Shown here: positions 35,386 through 44,836 of the stretch, piece after piece
How positions within the stretch are numbered: the first letter of the stretch is position 1
How the letters are laid out: every line of letters starts with the position of its first letter
Source: Knufia peltigerae
Taxonomy: Eukaryota; Ascomycota; Eurotiomycetes; Chaetothyriales; Trichomeriaceae
Direction: 5' to 3'
Assembly (NCBI GenBank): GCA_030247855.1
Contig: JAPDRN010000006.1
Coordinates: 434,001 to 498,000 of the forward strand
DNA: 64,000 bases
Made by a program: the position numbers and the translations under genes
The notes under the pieces: model-generated
The model's input: the letters and a program-made list of their open reading frames with translations, nothing else
The model's database searches: none
What the model was told of the DNA's origin: nothing

Positions 35386-36546
35386 CTACCAGACAATGAC
35401 AGCCTTGATTGAGGACCCATCCTGCATACTCTGCATTGCGGCCATTGCATCACTCGCCGGGAAGAACTTGACGAACTTCTCCAAGGGCAGCTTTCCGTCG
35501 CGATACCACTCGATCATTTTTGGAATCTGCTCTTGACCAGTGGTCTCGCCCAGATAGTGACACTCGAACCTCTTGTTGTCACTGAAGAAGGTGCTCAGGG
35601 GGAACTGGAACTCGGTACCAGGTGGCGGCACTCCGAGCTGAAGGTGTCTGCCCCGTTTCCCCATGGCCTTCATACATGCCTCTATGACCGGCACGGCACC
35701 CGTGGTCTCTATGACGATGGAGATGCGCTGGCCGTTCACCACCCTGGCCGCCTCTCCGACCAAGTCACCCTTCTCCCCGGCCGCGCTCGTGTCGATGACT
35801 TTGGTCGCGCCCAGCTGCCTCGCGAGGTCCAGCCTCGAAGCGATCCTGTCGACGGCAATGACCTCTCGACACCCCGCGATCTTTGCGGCCATGACGGCGC
35901 CCAAGCCGACTCCCCCCAGGCCAGTGACCATGACGATGTCGTGGGTCTTTGCCTCTGCCCCGTTCAGGACGGCGCCGGAGCCCGTCATAACGCCGCAGCC
36001 CAGCGGCGCGAAGAGTCTGAGTTCGTTGTCATTCTCGATGAGGTTTGTAACATTGACAACGCTGGTTTCGGAGACGATACTCGCACCCGCGAAGCTCGAC
36101 TGCCCGAAAAACCCGCCAGTCACCGTCTCTCCGCTTTTCGCATCTTCAAACAACCCCGGCTTGCCCACGATGTTGAGTGCGACCCACTGCAGACAGTACG
36201 GTTGCTTGTTGTCACGACACAAGTCGCAGTTACCGCAGTAGTTATACGACAAAATAACCTTATCCCCCACCTTCGTGGTCGTGACCCCCGATCCGACCTC
36301 CTCGACTATTCCAACGCCCTCATGGCCCAAAATGCGAGGGTACGAGAACCCGGGGCCGGCGTTGCCGGGAACCGAACCCACGATAATGTCAGAATGACAT
36401 ATCCCCGTCGCCACGAGCCTGACCTTGACTTGATGGTCACCTGGTGCTTTTGGCGGGATTTTGACCTTTTCCAACTTCCACACCGGCTTCGGGTTGGGCT
36501 CGTAAGAAACGAGGGCGGGATATTCGTACGACGATTGTGTAGACAT
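35386..36546 (-). CDS. Zinc-dependent alcohol dehydrogenase (MDR family)
   Basis: This single exon encodes 386 aa starting MSTQSSYEYP. Catalytic zinc ligands are visible: Cys in GICHSD, His-Glu in GHEGVG and Cys in APLGCGVMTGSG. The structural zinc lobe is CGNCDLCRDNKQPYC. The Rossmann motif GLGGVGLG precedes AVDR, whose Asp suggests NAD preference. The overall pattern resembles aryl-alcohol or class III-type dehydrogenases that oxidise primary or aromatic alcohols. The protein looks cytosolic: no signal peptide and no PTS1 (ends AVIVW). It is transcribed toward the PhyH-like gene and may belong to the same catabolic neighbourhood, but nothing in the sequence links their substrates. Confidence 0.92.
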   Translation of the reverse strand: MSTQSSYEYPALVSYEPNPKPVWKLEKVKIPPKAPGDHQVKVRLVATGICHSDIIVGSVPGNAGPGFSYPRILGHEGVGIVEEVGSGVTTTKVGDKVILSYNYCGNCDLCRDNKQPYCLQWVALNIVGKPGLFEDAKSGETVTGGFFGQSSFAGASIVSETSVVNVTNLIENDNELRLFAPLGCGVMTGSGAVLNGAEAKTHDIVMVTGLGGVGLGAVMAAKIAGCREVIAVDRIASRLDLARQLGATKVIDTSAAGEKGDLVGEAARVVNGQRISIVIETTGAVPVIEACMKAMGKRGRHLQLGVPPPGTEFQFPLSTFFSDNKRFECHYLGETTGQEQIPKMIEWYRDGKLPLEKFVKFFPASDAMAAMQSMQDGSSIKAVIVW

Positions 36547-36907
36547 TTCTGCCTTGTATTTTGGACACAAAATCAATAAAGTCTAGAGAAGGACGTCTGT
36601 GTGAATCTGAGTGAAAAGGAGACAAGCATGGATACGGAGTGTGCCCATGGGGATGTAATATTAGTGTACCGAGTATTAAACTCGGATCATTTTTGCTGAC
36701 TCGGTACTTTTCACCTGGTCCCTGACTCGGTTTCGTTCTACTTGAGGGGAAGTTTTTACGCACCGGAGAGTAACACAACAATGCTTACACAGGGACATCT
36801 TCTTGCATTTACGAAGTTGCATTAGTCCCGAAAGGACTGACCGACATGTCGAGTGTATGCAAGTAATTGGTGGTCCTGTATTTTCCCCATTTCCTTCCAT
36901 ACCTAGG

Positions 36908-36916
36908 TACGGAGTA
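36908..36916 (+). repeat. TACGGAGTA motif copy
   Basis: Exact copy inside GTACGGAGTAC, flanked by GTAC on both sides, in intergenic DNA. Confidence 0.65.
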
Positions 36917-37285
36917 CTGTGACTGGGGCATTTGGTACACGAGGTGATCGTCCAACGTAAGCACTTTACTTGTGATCAGATTTTCCACAGATGATGGCCA
37001 CACGGCCCATGATAAAAGGAGAAGACTCCGAGTTGTAAAGGACGACCACCTAACTCAAATGTAACAGAAGAACTAGTAATAACATCTATATTAGGGAGAA
37101 CTCGACCTCCAACATATCAGATATCAATCAATTGGTGCTTTTTGGATTTCAAGTGACCGTTGGGCTGTTGTATCATTCACGATCATTCTTTTTTATATAT
37201 GATATCCACCTCGAGGGTAAGGACTATTCCTGGATCAAGAAAAACAAGCGATATTGCCATACAATACACCATGACGGTAGGTATC

Positions 37286-37401
37286 TAGACTCATGTCAAG
37301 TCTATACGGTACCCTACCTTGTGATAGAATCCAGTCGCATGTCAAGTCTATACGGCACGGAACACTACGATGGAACCTAGACACGCGTCAAGTCTATTGG
37401 G
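37286..37401. repeat. Three-copy tandem repeat, 46-bp period
   Basis: CATGTCAAGTCTATACGG occurs exactly at 37292-37309 and 37338-37355, and as CGCGTCAAGTCTATTGGG at 37384-37401, giving an exact spacing of 46 bases twice. The first copy sits in TAGACTCATGTCAAGTCTA, which has perfect 6-base inverted arms (TAGACT/AGTCTA). The rest of each unit has diverged. Confidence 0.75.
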
Positions 37402-37574
37402 TAGCCTACAAAGGACACACTACTCATGGAGGAATACAACTGTGACAAAGCCCAATTCAATTCTCTCTTTTTATACAAGAAAAAAAGCAAAACCCAAGCA
37501 AAAAAAGAAAACCCCCAACTCCTTCGCTCCATCACACAAAAACACACATCCGCACACAGCAAAAATCATGCGGC

Positions 37575-39118
37575 CTAGCCGCGGAACTCGACCAAAAAGG
37601 TCTCCAGCATTGGCCCGATTTGTTGGACCTTTTTCAGCCCCTCCAAGGAGCGTGCGAGGGCGCCGCGAAGGGCCTCCTGGGCGGCCACCGTCCCCTCCGG
37701 GGCGACCCCGGTGCACGAGATCACCCCGGCCCGGCGGAAGACCTCGTTGCAGAGGCCCACCTGGACCTTGAGCGCCTCCTCGCACTCGAGGACCAGGTCC
37801 AGGAGGTCCCGGAGGCCGTCGATCTTGCGGCGACCGGCGAGGTCGCGGGCCTCGACCTCCCGGCGCCGGGTGTTCTCCGACGGCGTCATGTCCCTGAAGG
37901 ACTTGTACTGCTTGCCCGAAGCCCGGAGCTTGCGGGCGTGGCCGCCGCGGAGACCCCTCCTCTTGAGGTCCTCGAAGAACCTCCACATGGCCGAGAGGCG
38001 GGCCTTGACCCGGCCTATCGCCTCGAGGACGCGGGTCTTGACCGAGCCGACCTCGCGCGTCAGCGAGACGAGGTCCCTGCCGTATCGGCGGGCGTCCTCG
38101 AGGAGGATGCGGCGGTGGCGGGGCCCTGGCGCCCGCGCGGCGTCAGGGGCCCTCTTGAGGCCTTCGAGGATGGCGGCGACGTCGGGGAAGGCAGGACGGC
38201 CGCCGCGGGCCCAAGCCGGGGTCGCAGGCGGAAGGGCGGGGGGAGGGCGAGAGGCGAAAGGCTGGGCAGGAGCCACAGCGGGAACAGGAGGGTCATAGAC
38301 CGGTTGCTTGCCACGTCGTTTCTCAGACATGGTGGCTGCCAGAAACAGAAAGGACCGGTTAGTTACACTTCTCGGTGGCGTTCAGAGAGGGCGTTGTAGG
38401 AGACTTACGACCTGTTCCCGCTTGGTTCGTGGCATCCATCGTGCCAACAACAGCAGGATTGCCGGAAGAAATGACCTCTGCATGACCACTGTTGGAGATC
38501 TTGAGGAAAGGGGTGGGTCGACGGTGAGGTGGACTAGGCTGAGAAAATCCATAGTCTGAAGTGGTCTCTCCAAAAGAAGTGTTCTGACGGCTTGATGTGC
38601 CAATCTGGTCAACTCTGCCGTTGTGTGTGGTATTCGGTCGATTGGAAGGACCTGGCTGTGTAGAATCTTCTTCCCAAAAATGACTGGATCCAATGTCGTG
38701 ATTCTCAGTAGTGAGTATTTCACTTTGACCAACGCTGTTGAATGAGGTGTTTTGTGGATCGGATTGAGTTGGTCTGAGAAAGTCCTCCCAAGGGTCATCT
38801 GGTCTCGTGCCAAACAACTCATCATCGTCGTCTGGAAAGTCTGAGGCTAGTGGGTCATCGTATGTCTCTTCTTCCAACGATTCAGAGAACGACTGGTCAA
38901 TAGCCATGCTATCGTCATTGTCGAAATTTGGCTGTTCGTCATCACCACCAAGGATATCGATGAAGTTCAGGGGTTGTGCGAAGAAAAGGGGCGACGGTGG
39001 AGGGTTATTCTGGTCACCAGAGCCTGAGGCCATCAGCATTGGCCTGGTATAGAGGGAAATCACCCAAATACTGACCTTGATCTCCTTCAAAGGCGTCGGA
39101 TCCTTGATTGGACTCCAT
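37575..39118 (-). CDS. Unknown protein: acidic N-terminus, basic helical C-terminus
   Basis: Three exons, 39076-39118, 38409-39023 and 37575-38335, join in phase (472 aa; MESNQGSDAFEGDQ then GSGDQNN). Residues 1-230 are acidic, Pro/Ser/Asn-rich and probably disordered (FPDDDDELFG). Residues 230-290 are Pro/Ala-rich with a basic patch (MSEKRRGKQP). The remainder is Arg/Leu-rich and helical (DLVSLTREVGSVKTRVLEAI, LDLVLECEEALKVQVGLCNE). I do not recognise a family. The last exon is visibly far richer in G and C than the second. It also opens with a strong start context (CCACCATGTC at 38335-38326), so an independent 251-aa gene starting at 38330 is a real alternative. A long open frame continues upstream of exon 2 to 39504 if the first intron is retained. 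Confidence 0.6.
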
Positions 39119-41090
39119 CCTGTTCTATCCACACTGGTTTTCAATCGAATAGAGAGCAAAATGTTGATGAAGTTGATGAAGTCTTGTTCTCGTCTGGCGA
39201 TGAGACCCGTGATTTGGTTTCGCAGGTGAACTTCATAGTGCGGTGATTTGAGAGAAACGCGACACCCAACGCGCTTCTCAATACCACCGCCCTCGCAGGA
39301 GTTCTCATTCACAACGAGGGCGGTCTGATAGATTTGTATATTCACGATCTCCTTTCGCCAAGCGTCCTGGGAATCACCCAGGACATCTCTTTTCGAGTTT
39401 CTTGTAAGCCCCTGAGAATGAGGAACATATATACATATTCGAAAGAGGCATCCGTTGTCCACGATATGAGGAACCAAAGCGTAAGGGCACTTGGTCGTCC
39501 ACAAAAATCACCTTTCAGTTGCCTTTGGCTCCTCGTGCGTCCTCTGCTGAGAAAGGAGACCGATGAGGTTCGCATGCTCGACAAGTTTTTCCATCAAACA
39601 CATCTGACTCACGGCCAGGGGCAGCCTCCGGCATGTCACAGGTTCAGGAAGCATGGCGACAATGCAGCAATGAGGGTTGCTGAAGATTCGGGAAGGGAAT
39701 TGTCACAGTCTCGCTGTCGCAGAGATACAATCAATGACAGTCCACAAAGGCCATATCTTCCGCCACCGAGATGCCGTATGAAGAAGCTGGAAATCGCAGG
39801 AACATATTGGTTGACAGCAAGTTTTGAAGGGAGATGGAGAGGCAGGGGAGAGCGTTGAGTATCTCTCGCCACTGAATTTGACTGCCCATGCGAAGGTTTC
39901 TCCATACTAGCATTCAGAAGAATGGGATGTTGTGTGAAATGCCGTGGCCAATAACGAAGCTGATTGACAATGCCAGAGTTCTTGATCAGACTTTAACGTG
40001 CTCCAAATAACAGAGCTATCTCGGCCGAGGTGCAACATTGTGAAGTTGCTTGGTGACTTGCAAGGAGCTAGTAAGCATAGGTGGTGGAGAAAATGATATG
40101 TCGAATGTGCACCCTCCAGTTCCTGGGCCCCCTATCTTTGCAGCAGCCTTGTGGCGTAGGTTGTGCAAGGCTGTGTCGACATCGCCAAACTCCACATGCC
40201 ACGAAGGGTCAGCACAAGAAACGAAGTGTGCATAAGTCGTCATGACTGGGATTATGCATGGCGCGCGGCCAGCTGGGAATAAGCGAGCTTTTGCCTGCAG
40301 GAGACACGATGGTTCAGATCGCTCTAGATCCGAGCCAGTCCGTGTATACCCGTATCAAGGTACGCTGCTGCGCTAAGACCATGATGTTAGCTGACCAGAA
40401 GACAGGGAATCAAATCTTGCTGTCCAAGAAACCCTAGAGGGCTACACCTTTCAAAGCAAAGGAGAATGTGCAGCCCCCTAGGGCCTAGCGACAAGGCCCT
40501 CTTGTATTGTGATCGGCAAGGAAGTTTGTTGGTTGGGTGCTGGTGGTTGTGTGAAGAAGAGAAAAGAAATCAAACTTCAAAAGAAACAATCAAATAATGA
40601 CATAGGGGTGCCGGTCGGGTAGTGCATGCTGGAATCGGATCCGGGTAGATGGGGATATTTGCGGTGTCTGTCATGGTCACTGTCGGCCCAGGCTCATCCG
40701 GTGGACAATGGAAGTCTGTGTCTGTCTTTTCGCAGTAATCATGACTATGAATTGAGGCATGAGAGAGGAGGATAAAAGAAGTGATGGCGAAGATGAAGTT
40801 ATGGTCACACAAGGCTGAAGGCTGCGTCTGACTAAAAAGGGGAAGAAGCTGTGCAGTCTGTGGGGCCGACGGAGAGAGCCGGAGTGGACGGAGCAAAAGG
40901 TTCTAATACGGGGTTAAATACTCCGACACCCCCTCATACATTGCCCCTCATTGTACGTGAGTACCAGTGGCCTGATACTTCTGTGCAGTGGTACTTCCTT
41001 CATTTGTACTTGGATTCTCTTTGTTTAAATTCCCCAGTACGAGTCCTTTGACAGAAAGATTCAGGCACAGGTTCCATCAAACACAACATC
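39119..41090. other. Divergent intergenic region
   Basis: This is 1.97 kb between two divergent starts. The minus-strand frame up to 39504 could be an alternative 5' extension of the unknown gene. A minus-strand 108-aa frame (40570-40896) contains a hydrophobic stretch, but its Met is far from it and no family is recognised. Otherwise I see nothing. Confidence 0.5.
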
Positions 41091-42046
41091 ATGCTGATCG
41101 AAGAATCCTACAAAGATGTGCCGACCACGGTGGCCGGGAAGGGCACGATGCGTACGACTCCTCTGACCTAGTAACCTGGTTCTCAGGTTCAAACTCTCCT
41201 AACATTGGCTGAGCATCTTTCCAAAGGCATCTTCCTCATCCATCCCACAATCGCAGGATACCCTCACGCAAAGTTCCCCGGCGTAGTGGTGTTTTCGGAA
41301 ATTTATCAAGGTTCGGCTGCTCTATGTCACTTTGTGTTTGGTTTTGCTATGGAACTAAAGGGAAATGTTTTGCAGTCACCGGCCCCGTCACTCGGTTCGC
41401 TCGTCAGATTGCCGGACAAGGCTACATCGTCGCCTTGCCTTCATTCTACCATGAGTTCACCGGCCCCGAACCTCTCTCGTACGACGGCCCTGGCACTGAC
41501 GCTGGCAACACGTGGAAAATCACCAAGAAAGTCGCGGCCTACGACGAGGACGCACAGCTCACGGTGTCGTTCCTCTTGGGGCTGAAGACGTGCAATGGCA
41601 GAATCGGAGCCACGGGAATGTGTCTCGGAGGTCATCTTACTTACCGCTGTGCACTGGATCCCCGAGTGACTGCGGCGCTGTGTTTCTTCGCCACGGACAT
41701 CCACAGTTCCACGTTGGGTGAAGGAAAGAAGGATGACAGCTTGAAGAGAGCGGGCGACATCAAAGGAGAACTGGTCATGGTGTTTGGCAAGAGTGACCCT
41801 CATGTTCCGGCGGAGGGTCGAGACCTGATCCGCAAGACTCTTCACGAGGCGGGTGTCGAGTTTTCCTTCTACGAAGTCTTCGCCGCTCAACATGCCTTTG
41901 TCCGTGATGAGTTGAGCAAAGGACGTTACGATCCCGCCGTCACCAAGGTCTGTTTCGAGATGCTCATGGAGCTCTTCAACAGGAGACTAAAAACCGACCT
42001 CGGCGCACCAAGCGGAGAAAAGCTGGTGGTGGAAGACGTGTGCTAA
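41091..42046 (+). CDS. Dienelactone hydrolase-family enzyme
   Basis: Exons 41091-41151, 41227-41310 and 41376-42046 give 271 aa; phases rebuild TMRIFLIHP and SEIYQVTGP. The alpha/beta-hydrolase fold has the nucleophile Cys in GATGMCLGGHL near residue 131, which marks dienelactone hydrolases rather than serine esterases. The acidic residue is expected in VFGKSDPHVP and the catalytic His in FAAQHAFVRDE. Bacterial family members open dienelactones in chlorocatechol breakdown; fungal relatives act on varied lactones and esters, so the substrate is unknown. It looks cytosolic (ends VEDVC). It is convergent with the acyl-CoA dehydrogenase, with only 86 bp between stop codons. Confidence 0.9.
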
Positions 42047-42132
42047 GCCTTGGATGGTCCTGTCTTGGTAACTCCGGAGCACATAGTCATACATTGGAAG
42101 CTCAATAACAAGAACTCCATAGAAAAGCACAA

Positions 42133-43512
42133 TCACAACTTTGCCTCTCCTTTGTTCAATTCCTGTGCTTGCTTTTGGTCCCCCGACTCCCCTGTCGTCT
42201 TGTATCCAAACAGATATGCAGCCACCTTCCTGATTTGCACCTCTTCACTTCCCTCTGTAATCCTATACCTCCTGAAGTGTCTCCAAATATGTTCAAAGGG
42301 ATAGTGTCTCGAATACCCCACTCCACCGTGAACCTGGATTGCTCGATCGGCAGCCTCTGTCGCTAATCGATTGGCATAGTAATTGCACATCCCGATTTTA
42401 TGACCCAGTTGTTTCTCGATCGCGACCCAAGGGGCCTTCCCACTAGCCTTACATGCTGCCGTCACTTGGTCCATTTCCACGGCGGTTCGGAGGATCAGCA
42501 GCCGCAACATCTCAGCCTGAGTAGACAATTCCACCAGTGGCCATTGAATAGCTTGATGCGACGATAATGGTTTTCCAAACACTTTGCGTTCATTGGCATA
42601 CTCAACACTCCTGTCGATGCAATATCTCGCTGCGCCACAACTTGAGCTTGCCTGACGTATCCGATTCTCATGCGTAAAGGTCTGTGCAATGGCCAAGCCA
42701 TTATCAACGGGGCCCAAGATGGCAGAGGCTGGAACTTTGACATCCTCCAGCAAAACTGTCGCGTGGTCGGTCGGCATATTGAGCGTCCATTCATACGAAG
42801 CCACTGTCACACCAGGCGTGTCTCTGGGCACTATGAAAGCAGTGATTCCTTTTGGCGACCCAGCTTTGCCCGATGTTCTCGCAAAAATAAGGCAGTGTGT
42901 GGCATTGTGCATGCCCGTTTGCCACTTCTTGTTGCCATTAATTGTGTACCCAGCTTCGCCCGACGGTAATGTAATCGGTGTGGCCGTGGTGTCCATGTGC
43001 GTCGCGTCGGAACCATGATGGATTTCGGTGAGTCCAAAAGTCGCTCTAAACTCGCCGCGGACGCTCGCTGGTATGAACTTCTGCTGTTGCTCCGGCGTGC
43101 CGTAATGATGGAGCATAATGACGATCGGGTTGTTTCCTACGACGCTGTGCTCATTCTGCAGGTCGTTGGCCAGACTGACCCCTCCACCATATACAGGATG
43201 GGATGCCAGATGGTACCTGATGGCACTCATGTACAGGTTTTGGGAAGTACTTCCAGCTCCACCATATTCCTTCGGGAAGGCAAAGCGGTAGAACCCTGCG
43301 TCGTCTGACAACTTGCGGGCCTCGTGGAGAAGATGCTCCCAGTCATCAGTAGGGAGTCCTCCATTGTCCCATTGTGTACGTGAAGCTTCACGCCGATGAT
43401 CGAAGAAACGGTTGTTGTTTCCGGCATGCTGTAAGGGCAGGATTTTGCTGTTTATGAACTCGTCCAGGCGGGAGAGATAGGACTGGACATCAGGTGGGAG
43501 TTCGAAATTCAT
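42133..43512 (-). CDS. Acyl-CoA dehydrogenase with C-terminal AKL (peroxisomal type)
   Basis: This single exon encodes 459 aa. Typical ACAD signatures appear in order: FPKEYGGAGSTSQ, ATFGLTEIHHGSDATHM (FAD-binding loop), INGNKKWQTGMHNATHCLIF, QASSSCGAARYCIDRSVEYA, and IQVHGGVGYSRHYPFEHIWR with RITEGSEEVQ near residue 428. The protein is longer at the N-terminus than short/medium-chain ACADs and has no mitochondrial presequence. It ends in GEAKL, which matches the PTS1 consensus. Known fungal relatives carry out the first beta-oxidation step, some of them in peroxisomes. Chain length or branched substrate cannot be judged. It converges on the dienelactone-hydrolase gene. Confidence 0.92.
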   Translation of the reverse strand: MNFELPPDVQSYLSRLDEFINSKILPLQHAGNNNRFFDHRREASRTQWDNGGLPTDDWEHLLHEARKLSDDAGFYRFAFPKEYGGAGSTSQNLYMSAIRYHLASHPVYGGGVSLANDLQNEHSVVGNNPIVIMLHHYGTPEQQQKFIPASVRGEFRATFGLTEIHHGSDATHMDTTATPITLPSGEAGYTINGNKKWQTGMHNATHCLIFARTSGKAGSPKGITAFIVPRDTPGVTVASYEWTLNMPTDHATVLLEDVKVPASAILGPVDNGLAIAQTFTHENRIRQASSSCGAARYCIDRSVEYANERKVFGKPLSSHQAIQWPLVELSTQAEMLRLLILRTAVEMDQVTAACKASGKAPWVAIEKQLGHKIGMCNYYANRLATEAADRAIQVHGGVGYSRHYPFEHIWRHFRRYRITEGSEEVQIRKVAAYLFGYKTTGESGDQKQAQELNKGEAKL

Positions 43513-44836
43513 GATTGCTCACTTCACGATCCACGGGGCATTGAGAAGGGAATGGCCATACTAGGAGCTTGGACTCAACATATACCATTGTTCTAACCTC
43601 GGAACGTCGCCTTGACGAGCGCTCGTCAGAGTCAGAGAGAGTGAAAAGTGCGGAGAAGATTCAGATTGAAATCCCTCGGCTCAATTCAACGCAGCTTCAG
43701 TTGGGGTACTTCACCGTATGGTTAGTTCTCGGGTGGATCAAATTAACCGGATATGCCGCTCACTTGTCAGCAGCAGTAACTCATCAGTCTTACTCCTTTT
43801 TGCTATTCATCACTACAGGGACTTCTTTCCTTTTCTCAGTCCGTTCACCTACATCATTCCATACCTTGGCACTCAGAAGAAATCTATCGGATTGCATCGC
43901 ATACAGGCAGCCATTCCACATGGCTCACCAACGCACTTGTTGGTTCAGCTGACTCCTTAAAATTGCATGGGGGCAAAAAATCCAGAAGAGAGCGCAGAAT
44001 GGATTGGAGAAGAGCGAGAGGCCAAGACAACCTAAGTACTCCGTACTTGGGCCCTGTATAGGAATTGTGGTCTCGTGTTTGTCTGTATACGAGTTTTAGC
44101 CAGGTAGGACAAAGTCTCGGCGTATTCAACATGGGTCAGACACTCTTCAGGTAGGCACCTGTGGTACCCCTCCCTCAGCTGGTGGTTTTATCAGCAAGAG
44201 CTGCGTAATAGATGAGGCTTTGAGCCACGACGAACGACATACCTTGGAGCTTGGAAGGCTTCTTCCATTCAAAGGTAAGGACGAATCATGCATGATCTAG
44301 TCACCGCAGTGACCATCCGACTCTGCCAAAACAATTCTCTCAATTCGACAGGGGTTTCTTTTCATTCCCATTTCCGATCAGCCGTGGGTCTCATTGGCGA
44401 TTGCCTTGTCAAACATACCCTGGAACATTGGATGGCCTTCTCGTATCCTTCGCTGAGTGTGCTCTTGGCTGGGGGCGAGTATTCCTTGTCCACTACAGCT
44501 ATATGGACAAGCCAAGCGTCCATCTCCTCCGAAGGAGACTGCCATGTGTCTATGCTCAGCCGCGATGCCATGGGTCGAGAACGCCTCCCTCACCTCTCTA
44601 TCTGTCTGTGTGTGCGTCCAAAGAAGAACCTGGTCCCTCAGCCATGGACTGTTCGTCTGTAGATTAAGGCTGCGGCTGGCACCTCTCACATCCCCGAGGC
44701 TTTTCCACTTCGCCCGCTCTCATCAAGGCAGGAAGAATGCTTCGTCCCCAGTATTATCCAGGTTGGTTTTCTTTGGTGTTTTTCATTCTGACTTCTCCCT
44801 TCTCTTCCGAAGCGTATACATAAATTCTGCTACAAG
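43513..44836. other. Divergent intergenic region
   Basis: It holds one TACTCCGTA motif (44037-44045). At 44737-44820 a short frame reads MLRPQYYPGWFSLVFFILTS..., which looks like a signal peptide and may be the true 5' end of the next gene (see findings). No other gene is supported. Confidence 0.5.
44037..44045 (-). repeat. TACGGAGTA motif copy
   Basis: Exact TACTCCGTA inside GTACTCCGTAC, in intergenic DNA. Confidence 0.65.

Larger units (their letters stand above)
36547..37574. other. Intergenic region with a 46-bp tandem repeat
   Basis: No gene is visible. It contains one TACGGAGTA motif (36908-36916) and three copies of a 46-bp-period repeat (37286-37401), followed by an A-rich tract near 37480-37515 just past the 3' end of the unknown gene. 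Confidence 0.6.

Noticed and set aside
35533..36579. Plus-strand 348-codon frame opposite the alcohol dehydrogenase
   Set aside because: The minus strand encodes a textbook zinc alcohol dehydrogenase; the antisense frame is composition-driven.
37620..38399. Plus-strand open frame of 259 codons opposite the unknown gene
   Set aside because: It is the shadow of the G+C-rich last exon on the other strand: low complexity in Gly/Ala/Asp/Arg and no family motif.
40570..40896. Minus-strand 108-codon frame with a hydrophobic stretch
   Set aside because: The hydrophobic part lies about 30 residues after the Met, so it is not a standard signal peptide, and no splice model or family supports it.
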